64,000 nt of DNA, taken from NCBI GenBank assembly GCA_937871915.1, contig CALMPG010000049.1:1-64000 (forward strand), written 5' to 3'. Numbering within the stretch: position 1 is the stretch's first letter; each line of letters begins with the position of its first letter. This stretch comes from an uncultured Phycisphaerales bacterium (GTDB lineage Bacteria; Planctomycetota; Phycisphaerae; Phycisphaerales; UBA1924). Below the pieces are notes generated by a model, which was given only the letters and a program-made list of their open reading frames with translations, was not told the origin of the DNA and did not search any database. The position numbers and the translations under genes are program-made. This document shows positions 47,727-55,468 of the stretch, one piece after another.

Positions 47727-48575
47727 TCAAGGGCAACCCGCGAACCAGGCGTTCAGAAACTCGAAGATATCCTGAACGCTCAATCCGCCCTGGCCGTCGA
47801 AGTCCGCCCCGGGATCGCCGGCAAACCAGCCGTTGAGGAACGCGAAGATGTCCTGAACGGAGAGGTCCCCACTCTGGTCGAAGTCGGCCGGGCACGATGC
47901 CTGGCCGGTCGAAATGGAACCGGCGATCTCGGCCCGCACATCCACGCGCCCCCACGCGGCGCCGGTGACGAGCGATCGCGAACCGACGAACACCAGCGAG
48001 AACGGCCTTGTCACCCCCGACGCCGCGATCGAGCCCGTCGAAACCACCCCCGTCGGTCCTTCCGGCACGAGCGAGAGATTGAACGGACCCGCGCAGGGCG
48101 CTCCGGCGCCCGCGAGGGCTTGGCACGAGAGGCCGATCGCCTCGTAGTTGGCCGTGCCGGTCGCCGCAGTCGAGATGCCCGCCGCCGCGAACTCGGCCAG
48201 CCCCGTCGGACCGATCGTTGTCGGGATCGAAACCGCCGTGGGCGCGGCGTCCAACACCAGCGCCGTCAGCCCCACCGCCACGGTGCCGGAGCCCACGCCG
48301 ACCGCGCACGAAACAAACGGCGGCGCAACGTGTATCGCCCGGATCGTCATGGTCGGGGCCGGACCGCCCGAGATTCCGGCCTGAATCGAGACCGCCGAGG
48401 GCACCACCGCCCACGCCCCCTCACTCCCCGCCAGCGAGACGCGATAGCGAACGACCGTCGATGGGTCGATGCTCGCGGAGACGAGTGATTGGGCGCGGCA
48501 CACGGGCGTGGACACGAGGGCAAGCCCCGCCATCACCCGGCCGAACCGAATCGCCATCGTTCGTTGGAGCATCAT
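47727..48575 (-). CDS. Secreted protein with GC-type dockerin-like tail
   Basis: I do not recognise the main domain of this 282-aa protein. It has a signal peptide (MAGLALVSTPVCRA), about 190 residues rich in Ala, Gly, Thr and Ser with alternating hydrophobic strands (a likely beta-sandwich), and a clean dockerin-like tail. The tail has two EF-hand loops, DFDQSGDLSVQDIFAFLNGW and DFDGQGGLSVQDIFEFLNAW, and ends FAGCP. The two loops have the DxDxxG pattern expected to bind calcium. The start ATG 48575 has TACACT 8 nt upstream and no Shine-Dalgarno sequence. Its stop is only 32 bases from the 5-prime end of tmRNA in the same direction. Confidence 0.8.
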   Translation of the reverse strand: MMLQRTMAIRFGRVMAGLALVSTPVCRAQSLVSASIDPSTVVRYRVSLAGSEGAWAVVPSAVSIQAGISGGPAPTMTIRAIHVAPPFVSCAVGVGSGTVAVGLTALVLDAAPTAVSIPTTIGPTGLAEFAAAGISTAATGTANYEAIGLSCQALAGAGAPCAGPFNLSLVPEGPTGVVSTGSIAASGVTRPFSLVFVGSRSLVTGAAWGRVDVRAEIAGSISTGQASCPADFDQSGDLSVQDIFAFLNGWFAGDPGADFDGQGGLSVQDIFEFLNAWFAGCP

Positions 48576-48583
48576 GGCCCGAG

Positions 48584-48589
48584 AGTGTA
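48584..48589 (-). promoter_or_regulatory. Putative -10 box for the leaderless dockerin gene
   Basis: TACACT on the reverse strand, 8 nt (CTCGGGCC) before ATG 48575. Confidence 0.5.
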
Positions 48590-48675
48590 CATGGAACGGC
48601 CGAGATTTGGAACACCAATCCGACGCCGTGTTCGCCGCGTTCGTCGGATTCGACAAGTTCCGAAGGCACAAGGGC

Positions 48676-50019
48676 TTAGGCGCACCCGGCAAACCACGCG
48701 TTCAAGAAGTCGAAGATATCCTGAACGTTGAGGCCGCCCACGTTGTTGAAGTCGGCGCGAGGATCTGTGTTGAACCAGGCGTTCAGGAAATCGAAGATGT
48801 CCTGCACGCTCAGGTCGCCCGAGTTGTTGAAATCCGCCGCGCACGCCGAGATGTCGCGCAACCAACCGAGGTAGCGGTTGTCGAGGATCCCCGCCGCGGC
48901 GGCCGTCGCCTGCGTCAGAAACTCGGTCCGTTCCCCGGGATCGAGGAACAAGCCGTCGGCGCCCAGGTCGTGCAGGCGGAAGATTCGTTTCCCGCCGGGC
49001 GATGAGGAAACGTCGGTGAAGTACAGATCCCCGTTCGGGAGCGACACGACGTCCTGGATCGTCAGGCCGGCCTCATCCGTGCTGTACACGGCCACCGATT
49101 CGTTCGGACCGTTGGCGTTGCCATCGTTGTTCGAGTCGGAGAGGCGGACGATCTGCTTGCGGTTCACGCCGCCCCCCAGCGAGAGCAGGTGGTTGGTGTA
49201 GATGGTGCGCGGCCGGGCCAGGTCGAGCTCCATCGCAAATCCGGCGCCCATCGTAATGCCCGCGGCGTTGGTGTTGTCGAACCAGAGCGTCATCTCTCCC
49301 GGGTCGTCGGCCCGGCCGTTGCCATTGGCATCGCGGAATCGCCACACCGAGTGGCCCGGCGCGCCGGAACTCGAGTTGCGCACGTACCCGACGCCCGCCG
49401 CGTCGAACACGATTTCCTGCGGCGAGAAGGGGGTGTTGCCCGAGCCATAGGTCGCCCAGTTGGTGACCCAGGGCGAGACCTCGCCCGCGTCCTGGTACGT
49501 GCCGTCGGCCACGATCTCGTGGAGCCGATAGATCGCGTCCGGGTTCGAGCCCGCGCCCGCGTTGACATAGCCGGGATCGAACCCGGGAAAGAACGCGACA
49601 CCGCTGGGCGCCGTGATGGTCGCCCCCGACGCGTTGGCGCCCGTGAGCACCACCCGGCTCTCCGTCATTCCCATGGCGCTGCCGCTGCGATCGGCGTCCT
49701 TGATCAGGTACAGGCTTCGGTTGGCGCTGTTCGCGTCGCCCACCAGCACGGCGTTGTCGATGGGACGTACCGCGAAGGCGAAGGGTGTGATGAACGCGGG
49801 CGTGCCGGCCGCGTTGGTGCCGTCGAACCACACGAAAATCTCGCCAGGCTCTATCGTGTTGCTGTTGTCCAGATCGGTCAGCCGCCAGAGCTTCCCAGCC
49901 GTTCTGTCCACCACCAGCAGCGACACCCCCGCCTGGGCCGGTCCGGCCGCACAGGCGACCGACGCGGCCGCCCAAAGGCACCTGCGAAAGCCGGCGGAAT
50001 GGATGCGGGTCAACGACAT
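48676..50019 (-). CDS. Secreted propeller-like protein with GC-type dockerin-like tail
   Basis: This 447-aa protein has a signal peptide (LWAAASVACAAGPAQA) and a body of NHL/SMP-30-like blocks: LLVVDRTAGKLWRL, LVGDANSANRSLYLIKD, VYSTDEAGLTIQDVVSLPNGDLYFTD and similar, suggesting a beta-propeller. Several short blocks look calcium-binding (DLDNSNTIEPGE, DANGNGRADDPGE, DSNNDGNANGP). The tail has DFNNSGDLSVQDIFDFLNAW and DFNNVGGLNVQDIFDFLNAW and ends FAGCA. A strong AAGGAGG site precedes ATG 50019. A symmetrical 15-bp site lies 97 bases upstream. It is a paralogue in tail only of the 47727 gene. Confidence 0.85.
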   Translation of the reverse strand: MSLTRIHSAGFRRCLWAAASVACAAGPAQAGVSLLVVDRTAGKLWRLTDLDNSNTIEPGEIFVWFDGTNAAGTPAFITPFAFAVRPIDNAVLVGDANSANRSLYLIKDADRSGSAMGMTESRVVLTGANASGATITAPSGVAFFPGFDPGYVNAGAGSNPDAIYRLHEIVADGTYQDAGEVSPWVTNWATYGSGNTPFSPQEIVFDAAGVGYVRNSSSGAPGHSVWRFRDANGNGRADDPGEMTLWFDNTNAAGITMGAGFAMELDLARPRTIYTNHLLSLGGGVNRKQIVRLSDSNNDGNANGPNESVAVYSTDEAGLTIQDVVSLPNGDLYFTDVSSSPGGKRIFRLHDLGADGLFLDPGERTEFLTQATAAAAGILDNRYLGWLRDISACAADFNNSGDLSVQDIFDFLNAWFNTDPRADFNNVGGLNVQDIFDFLNAWFAGCA

Positions 50020-50115
50020 GTCAAGCCTCCTTCAGGCCGGGCGACCTCGCCGAAAAACACCCCCGTTCCCGACGCGCGACAGCGTATGAGCCCCAGTCGG
50101 TTCGTCAAGCACAAA

Positions 50116-50130
50116 TGAGACTCAGTCTCA
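50116..50130. promoter_or_regulatory. Symmetrical site TGAGACT-C-AGTCTCA
   Basis: A perfect 7-bp inverted repeat with one central base, in an AT-richer patch upstream of the 48676-50019 gene. It is the size of a dimer operator, but no regulator is known. Confidence 0.35.
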
Positions 50131-50148
50131 ACAAATGCCGTTGCCGAG

Positions 50149-50177
50149 AAAAAACCCGGCGACCACGGGCCGCCGGG
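50149..50177 (-). terminator. Intrinsic terminator of the PEP-CTERM gene
   Basis: On the reverse strand, stem CCCGGCG / CGCCGGG followed by TTTTTT, about 30 nt past the stop of the 50207-50983 gene. Confidence 0.85.
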
Positions 50178-50206
50178 CCTCTGAAACGGCACGGATTGTC
50201 GCCGGC

Positions 50207-50983
50207 TCACCGGCGGCGACGACGGGACAGAATCAATGCGCCGCTGCATCCAAGCAACATCGCGGCGCCGGGGGTGGGCACCTGGCTGAACTCGATGTTG
50301 TCGATGGCGATGCGGTCGGACTTGTTGCCGCCGATGGTGAGGAGCTGGGTGAAGTCGAGGCGGATGGTGAGACGGTTGTCCATCAGCGGCGGATCGAAGT
50401 TGAACCGCTTGTGGCGGAGGGGCGAGTTGGTGCCCGGCGCCCAGGTGGTGTCGGTCGATTCGTGGTCCGGGTTCGTCGGGTCGTAGTCCAGGTTGAACAG
50501 CGCGTTTCCGCCGCTGTCGAGCACCCTGATGTTCCGGGCGGGGAGGTCCTCGCCGAAGCCCGTGAACGAGTTGAACACGGCCGCGATGTCGAAGCAGTGC
50601 AGGCACGCGATGAAACCGGGATCGGCGGAGAAGGTGATGGACAGGATTCCCGGCTCGCCGAAGTCGGGCGCGCGATCCCGGTAGAGCGCGTTTCCAAGGT
50701 CGCCGAACACCCGCGTGGGATCGGTCGAGGTGGCAGGTGGGACCGAGCCGAGCTTCAGCGTCGGCGCGTAAATGACATTGACATTGGGTGTCAGGCCCCC
50801 CGCGGCGCCGTACGAATACCCGGCGGGAATCGGGAACGCGGGGTTGCCCACGAACTGGCCGTAGTTGGCCGGCACCGTGTTGCCGGTGCCGCCCCCCCAG
50901 TCAAAGGTGAGCACGGTTGCCGACGAGGTGCCAACGACGGAAAGGGCCGCGAGGCCCGCGATCGAAGCGAGAGAGAAACGCAT
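50207..50983 (-). CDS. Secreted PEP-CTERM-like protein
   Basis: This 258-aa protein has a signal peptide (SLASIAGLAALSVVGTSSA), a beta-sandwich-like body of about 210 residues (TFDWGGGTGNTVPANYGQFV, AAVFNSFTGFGEDL, LTIRLDFTQLLTIGGNKSDR, IDNIEFSQVP) and a PEP-CTERM-type tail VPTPGAAMLLGCSGALILSRRRRR. The block KSDRIAIDNIEFSQVP just before the tail is typical of PEP-CTERM proteins of the choice-of-anchor type. A strong AGGAGG site precedes ATG 50983. It is the third such protein in the window, but its body is unrelated to the lectin pair. Confidence 0.85.
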   Translation of the reverse strand: MRFSLASIAGLAALSVVGTSSATVLTFDWGGGTGNTVPANYGQFVGNPAFPIPAGYSYGAAGGLTPNVNVIYAPTLKLGSVPPATSTDPTRVFGDLGNALYRDRAPDFGEPGILSITFSADPGFIACLHCFDIAAVFNSFTGFGEDLPARNIRVLDSGGNALFNLDYDPTNPDHESTDTTWAPGTNSPLRHKRFNFDPPLMDNRLTIRLDFTQLLTIGGNKSDRIAIDNIEFSQVPTPGAAMLLGCSGALILSRRRRR

Positions 50984-51259
50984 AGAGACCGCCTCCTCTG
51001 ACGACGAGGGCGCGACCGACGCCCTTCGCCGAACAGTGCGATGACCAGACAGTCTCTCTGTTTCCTCCCGCTCTCTCGCCCCGACGGGGACCGTCCCCGC
51101 AGTGTCAAGTTATCACACTTGTTGCGGGGGTCCAAGGAAAAAGTGGGAAAAAGCACCTATCTGTAGGGGCAGATTCCCCAGATTATCAGGTATTCGGACT
51201 TGACGAGACGAATTCAGCCCTCGTTCCCAGCCGTCACCCGAACTCGAACATTCCGACCG

Positions 51260-51265
51260 TACGAT
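51260..51265 (+). promoter_or_regulatory. Putative -10 box for leaderless ribBA
   Basis: TACGAT followed by CCGGCCCC and ATG 51274. Confidence 0.5.
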
Positions 51266-51273
51266 CCGGCCCC

Positions 51274-52500
51274 ATGGCACTCGCTCCGATTCCCGATTTG
51301 CTCAACGACCTCCGGGCCGGCCGAATGGTCATCCTTGTCGATGACGAGGGGCGGGAGAACGAGGGCGATCTGATCCTGCCGGCCCAGTTCGCCACGCCCG
51401 AGGCCATCACGTTCATGCTCTCCGTGGCCCGGGGGTATCTGTGCCTCTCGCTCACCGCGGCCGACTGCGACCGCCTCGACCTGCACCCCCAAACAGGCGT
51501 GAACACCTCTGTTCGGGGTACGCCGTTCACAGTCTCGATCGACGGCCACCCCCGCCACGGGTTCACCACCGGGGTCTCGGCCCGAGAACGCGCCCGATCG
51601 ATTCTCATGGCCATCGACCCGAAGACCGGGCCGTCCGACTTTGTCCGTCCCGGCCACATCAATCCGCTGCGATCTCGCGATGGCGGCGTGCTCGTCCGTA
51701 CCGGGCAGACCGAAGGTTCCATCGATCTCTGCCGGCTCGCGGGCCTGCAACCCGCGGCGGTCATCATCGAGATCATGCGCGACGACGGCGAGATGGCCCG
51801 CATGCCCGACCTGGAGAAGATCGCCGCCACGCACAGCCTGAAGATCGGATCGGTGGCCCAGATCATCGCCCATCGTCTCACGCAAGAGAGCCTGGTTCGT
51901 CGCATCGAGCCCCTCGGCGGCACGCCGCTCCGCACGCAGTTCGGCGAGTTCAACCTCATCGCCATGCGCTCATTCGTGGACCCTCTGCCGCACGTGGCCC
52001 TGTGCGTCGGCGGCGTGGGCGACCTGGACTCGGGCGGGCGGGTGATCCCGTCGCCGGACCCGACCCTGGTCCGCATGCACCGTCGGAACCTGCTCGGCGA
52101 TGTGTTCCTGGACCTCGACTCCGCCACCGATGGCCCGACGGGCCGCACGCTCCACCGGGCCATGCGGGCCGTGCAGCAGGCCGGACGCGGGGCCATCGTC
52201 TACCTGCGTCCCGAGGGGGCGGGGGACTCGGCCCTGACCGGGAGCGGCGGGCTCGAGCAGCGGCTCCAGACCATCGAGCGGGGTTCGGCCGGGCAGCGTG
52301 ACGCGGCCGAGGGCGACCCCATCGGGGCCCACAGCCGCGTCCCCGAGCACATGCGTGACTTTGGCATCGGCGGGCAGGTCCTGCGTGAACTCGGCCTGGC
52401 GAAACTCCGGTTGCTGACCAATCACCCCCGCGACCTTCCCGGACTCGACGCGTTCGGGCTTGAGATCGCCGAGCATGTGCCGCTCGACGGGCCAGACTGA
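51274..52500 (+). CDS. ribBA: 3,4-dihydroxy-2-butanone-4-phosphate synthase with degenerate GTP cyclohydrolase II half
   Basis: Residues 1-205 form an intact RibB domain that converts ribulose 5-phosphate to the four-carbon riboflavin precursor: DDEGRENEGDLILPA (residues 23-37), SIDGHPRHGFTTGVSA (88-103), PGHINPLRSRDGGVLVRTGQTEGSIDLCRLAG cited in parts, and EIMRDDGEMAR. Residues 206-408 have the GTP cyclohydrolase II fold, but its zinc Cys residues and the RxE-GRGIGL loop are lost: SECLTGDxxGSxRCDCG is replaced by TLVRMHRRNLLGDVFLDLD (264-282), and LRQEGRGIGL by LRPEGAGDSAL. The second half is therefore probably inactive as a cyclohydrolase. ATG 51274 with TACGAT upstream. Confidence 0.9.
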   Translation: MALAPIPDLLNDLRAGRMVILVDDEGRENEGDLILPAQFATPEAITFMLSVARGYLCLSLTAADCDRLDLHPQTGVNTSVRGTPFTVSIDGHPRHGFTTGVSARERARSILMAIDPKTGPSDFVRPGHINPLRSRDGGVLVRTGQTEGSIDLCRLAGLQPAAVIIEIMRDDGEMARMPDLEKIAATHSLKIGSVAQIIAHRLTQESLVRRIEPLGGTPLRTQFGEFNLIAMRSFVDPLPHVALCVGGVGDLDSGGRVIPSPDPTLVRMHRRNLLGDVFLDLDSATDGPTGRTLHRAMRAVQQAGRGAIVYLRPEGAGDSALTGSGGLEQRLQTIERGSAGQRDAAEGDPIGAHSRVPEHMRDFGIGGQVLRELGLAKLRLLTNHPRDLPGLDAFGLEIAEHVPLDGPD

Positions 52501-52626
52501 GCCCGCCGGCCGAGGGCGCCGCCCCGGATGAAAGCGGATTTTGGTGGTTTTTGCCCGGTATGTGGTACCCTCGGACCTACGCGGCGTGTGTCGGGATTTG
52601 GTCGCGATCCGGGTGAGCAAAGGACC

Positions 52627-53658
52627 ATGATGTCTGTGCGAAAACTTGGTGTGTTTGCCGCGGCGACGGTTCTGTTGGTCGCGGCCAAGAGCGGGGCGGT
52701 TGTCGATGGCGTTCCCGTTCCCAACGCGGACCGGCGATTCGACGCGGTGGGCCTGTTCCTGACCACCTCCCCCGGCGGGGGATGTGCCGGATGGGTCTCG
52801 GGCACCTGCACGCTGATCGGGCCCACCACCGTGCTCATCGCCCGCCACTCGCTGGATGTGCAACCAAACCAGCCGATTCCGACCATCGCGGCCCATCCCT
52901 GTCGCGTGCGCTTCCGGCGCGCGGCGGACGGAACCTCGGAGAACAACCTGTCCGCGGGCGGGACCACCTGCCACGGCGTGTACCAGGAGATCGACATTGT
53001 GCGCCTCGCCGACGCGCCGAACCCCAACAGCGACCAGGTGCTCGCCACCCTCGCCCGTGCGCCCTCGGGCATCCGCCCCGTGGGCATGGAGCTCAACTCA
53101 CCGCCCACGGGCGCCACGAGCGTGATCCTGGCGGGGTGGGGGTACGCCGGAGAGTGCTTCGGCGCCGGAGAGGCGTGGGGACTGCGCATGGCCCGCGGCA
53201 CCACGCCGACCAACGCCGCGGGCTCGACGTTTCTTTCCTACACCACGTGCAGCATCGGAACCAGCGCGCCCTGCCTGACCTGCGCCCCGGGGCCGGCGCG
53301 GGTGAACGCCAACCTGCACGACTCGGGCGCACCCATCTTCGTCGAAGTTCCGAGCACCGACCCGACCGATCCCACTCCCGAACTCCGCGTCATCGGCTCG
53401 GTGTCCTCGCTGGCCTACGCGCGCCGGCCCTCGGCCTGGAACACCTCCGGCGGGACTCCCGCGCTCGTGCAGGCGGTCCCCACCGTTCACCTGAAGCGGT
53501 CCGACTTCGACGGCAACGGTCTGGTGACCACCGACGATGTGTTCGGCTTCCTCGGAGCCTTCCTGGGCGGACACCTCGACGCGGACATCGATCAGAACGG
53601 CCTGCTCAACGTGCAGGACCTCTTCACGTTCCTCGACTCGTGGTTCACGCTCCGATAG
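52627..53658 (+). CDS. Trypsin-like serine protease-type secreted protein with dockerin-like tail
   Basis: This 343-aa protein has a signal peptide (LGVFAAATVLLVAAKSGA) and a chymotrypsin-fold domain with a divergent triad: His in VLIARHSLD, Asp in EIDIVRLAD, and Ser in LHDSGAPIF where GDSGGP is normal. The block ILAGWGYAG fits the fold. Several Cys residues could form disulphides. The C terminus has two EF-hand-like loops, DFDGNGLVTTDDVFGFLGAF and DIDQNGLLNVQDLFTFLDSW, and ends FTLR rather than GC. AAAGGA precedes ATG 52627. The activity is uncertain because of the HDSGAP change. Confidence 0.8.
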   Translation: MMSVRKLGVFAAATVLLVAAKSGAVVDGVPVPNADRRFDAVGLFLTTSPGGGCAGWVSGTCTLIGPTTVLIARHSLDVQPNQPIPTIAAHPCRVRFRRAADGTSENNLSAGGTTCHGVYQEIDIVRLADAPNPNSDQVLATLARAPSGIRPVGMELNSPPTGATSVILAGWGYAGECFGAGEAWGLRMARGTTPTNAAGSTFLSYTTCSIGTSAPCLTCAPGPARVNANLHDSGAPIFVEVPSTDPTDPTPELRVIGSVSSLAYARRPSAWNTSGGTPALVQAVPTVHLKRSDFDGNGLVTTDDVFGFLGAFLGGHLDADIDQNGLLNVQDLFTFLDSWFTLR

Positions 53659-53826
53659 GCGATGCCGGGCTCTGGTCGTGACCCCGCGGTCCCGGTCGGC
53701 TCGCCCTTTCTCGCGCCACAGGCCCTCGCCCACGGCAATGTGCTCGCGCCCGCTTCGTTCTGCGTGCGGCGGCCCGCGATGCGCATGGGCCGCGATGCAA
53801 ACCGCCGAATCTCAAGGGGTCTTTCG

Positions 53827-54162
53827 ATGAACCTGTCCGGTCGTTCTCTGCCGCGTGTGCTCGCATGTGCCGTCGCTCTCCTTGCTATCTTCGCGGCCAC
53901 CACGCCGGCCGGCGCGGCCCCGCCCGGCGACGCCAAGCCCGCCCAGCGAGACGGGGCCAGGCGCGGCCACCATCGCGACCTCTCGCCGCGCCAGAAGGCA
54001 CGTATCCGACACTTCCTGCGCACCCACCCCGAAGCGCTCGAGCGCCTTCGCCACCACGCGCCCGGCAAGGCCCGTGGTGGGCAAGGCTTTGGTGGCAAAG
54101 GCCATGGCAAGAGGGGCCCTCGCGGCACCCGGGCCGAGCCCGCCAAGCCGAGCGCCGACTGA
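53827..54162 (+). CDS. Small secreted basic protein
   Basis: I do not recognise this 111-aa protein. It has a signal peptide (VLACAVALLAIFAATTPAGA) and a very basic, Gly-, Lys-, His- and Arg-rich mature part (GARRGHHRDLSPRQKARIRHFLRTHPEAL, cited in part as RDLSPRQKARIRHFLRTHPE, and GGQGFGGKGHGKRGPRG). The central RQKARIRHFL block resembles a short helix. It lies between the protease-type gene and the convergent phosphofructokinase gene. Confidence 0.6.
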   Translation: MNLSGRSLPRVLACAVALLAIFAATTPAGAAPPGDAKPAQRDGARRGHHRDLSPRQKARIRHFLRTHPEALERLRHHAPGKARGGQGFGGKGHGKRGPRGTRAEPAKPSAD

Positions 54163-54174
54163 CCCGCCCGGGCG

Positions 54175-55392
54175 TCAGATCGTCTCCATCACCGGCAAAC
54201 GCCCGACGAGCGGGCGCACGTAGTCCAGAAACGCGCGACTGACGTTGCTGGTGCCATCGAGGAAGTTCGCGGGCATGTGGCGGGTCTTCCCCGCCACGGC
54301 CGAGAGCTCGACCCTCTTGAACCCGGCGGAATACGCCTTGCCGGGCTTTCGCTCGATGGCGACCGATCCGGATCGCTCGCCCTTCTTGGCCAGACCCACG
54401 GCGAACTTCGCGGCTGCGCGGGCCTCCTTCGCGTCGATCGGCGAAGCATCCGGCCAGCAGCGCTGCAGATAGCCAAACGTGTCGGCCCGCACGCGCACGG
54501 GCTTGCCGTTGACGAGGATGTGCTTCTTCACCAGATCGGCGAGGGCATCGCCCAGCGCGCCCACGCCCGAGAGTTGCACGTTCCCGTGCGCATCCGTGTC
54601 GAGCCCCTCGACGAGCGTCGTCGCGATCGGCCGCCCCTGCTCGTCCTGCACGCCCTCGCTGACCGCCACCTGGCACCGGCCGAGCCGCGAGTACACGGCC
54701 TCCACCTCCGCAAGAAACCGCTTGGAGTTCAGCGGCACCTCCGGCACATAGATCAGATGCGGGCCGCGGTCCGTGGCGTTCTTCCCCTCGCCCCGGGCCA
54801 GCGCGCTGGCGGCCGTGAGGAACCCGGCGTGGCGCCCCATCACGACGTTGATCTTCACCCCCGGCAGCGAGGCGTTGTCCAGCGAGTCGGCCATGAACGC
54901 CGTCGCGATGAAGCGTGCCGCCGATGGGAATCCCGGCGTGTGATCGTTCTCCACGAGGTCGTTGTCAACGGTCTTTGGGATGTGGAAGCAGCGGAGCTCG
55001 TCCTTGCCCCCCGCGTTGGCGATCTCGTTGACGATGCGGCACGTGTCCGACGAGTCGTTCCCGCCGATGTAGAACAAGTACCGGATCGAGTGCTTGGTGC
55101 ACGCCTCGACGATCCTGGCGCAGTATTCCGGGTCGGGCTTGTCGCGGCTGGAACCCAGCGCGGCCGCGGGAGACTTGGCCACCCTCGCCAGACGGGCCGC
55201 CGGAAGTTTGCCCAGATCCACAATGCTGCCCTTCACCAGCCCGTTCACGCCATGACGCATCCCGTAGATCTTCTTGACCAACTTGAATTCCCGAAGGGCC
55301 TCGACGGCGCCTACGAGCGACTCGTTGATGACGGCCGTGGGGCCGCCGGACTGGCCGATGATCGCGTTGCCTTTGGGGAGTGCGAGTGCCAC
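54175..55392 (-). CDS. PPi-dependent-type 6-phosphofructokinase
   Basis: This 405-aa enzyme phosphorylates fructose 6-phosphate. NAIIGQSGGPTAVIN is the N terminus, YIGGNDSSDTC and PKTVDNDL carry the two positions that distinguish PPi- from ATP-dependent enzymes: Asp after GGN (GGDD type) and Lys in PKTVDND. Both favour diphosphate as donor. Also present are GFPSAARF, VVMGRHAGFLTAASAL and EGVQDEQGR. The start is GTG 55392 with GGAG upstream; the frame runs to 55806 but the extra part is not protein-like. With fbaB it gives a reversible upper glycolysis. It diverges from the amidohydrolase gene. Confidence 0.9.
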   Translation of the reverse strand: MALALPKGNAIIGQSGGPTAVINESLVGAVEALREFKLVKKIYGMRHGVNGLVKGSIVDLGKLPAARLARVAKSPAAALGSSRDKPDPEYCARIVEACTKHSIRYLFYIGGNDSSDTCRIVNEIANAGGKDELRCFHIPKTVDNDLVENDHTPGFPSAARFIATAFMADSLDNASLPGVKINVVMGRHAGFLTAASALARGEGKNATDRGPHLIYVPEVPLNSKRFLAEVEAVYSRLGRCQVAVSEGVQDEQGRPIATTLVEGLDTDAHGNVQLSGVGALGDALADLVKKHILVNGKPVRVRADTFGYLQRCWPDASPIDAKEARAAAKFAVGLAKKGERSGSVAIERKPGKAYSAGFKRVELSAVAGKTRHMPANFLDGTSNVSRAFLDYVRPLVGRLPVMETI

Positions 55393-55455
55393 GAATGTCT
55401 CCAAGAACGGGGCACAAAAACCGCCCCGGCGTGCGTGCGGGTACCGACGATCGAT

Positions 55456-55461
55456 TACGCT
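55456..55461 (+). promoter_or_regulatory. Putative -10 box for the leaderless amidohydrolase gene
   Basis: TACGCT followed by 7 nt and ATG 55469. Confidence 0.4.
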
Positions 55462-55468
55462 ATGCCCC

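Noticed and set aside
51120..51273. FMN riboswitch before ribBA
   Set aside because: The GGGGCAG-like stretch near 51,165 lacks the conserved multi-stem core, and the start looks leaderless.
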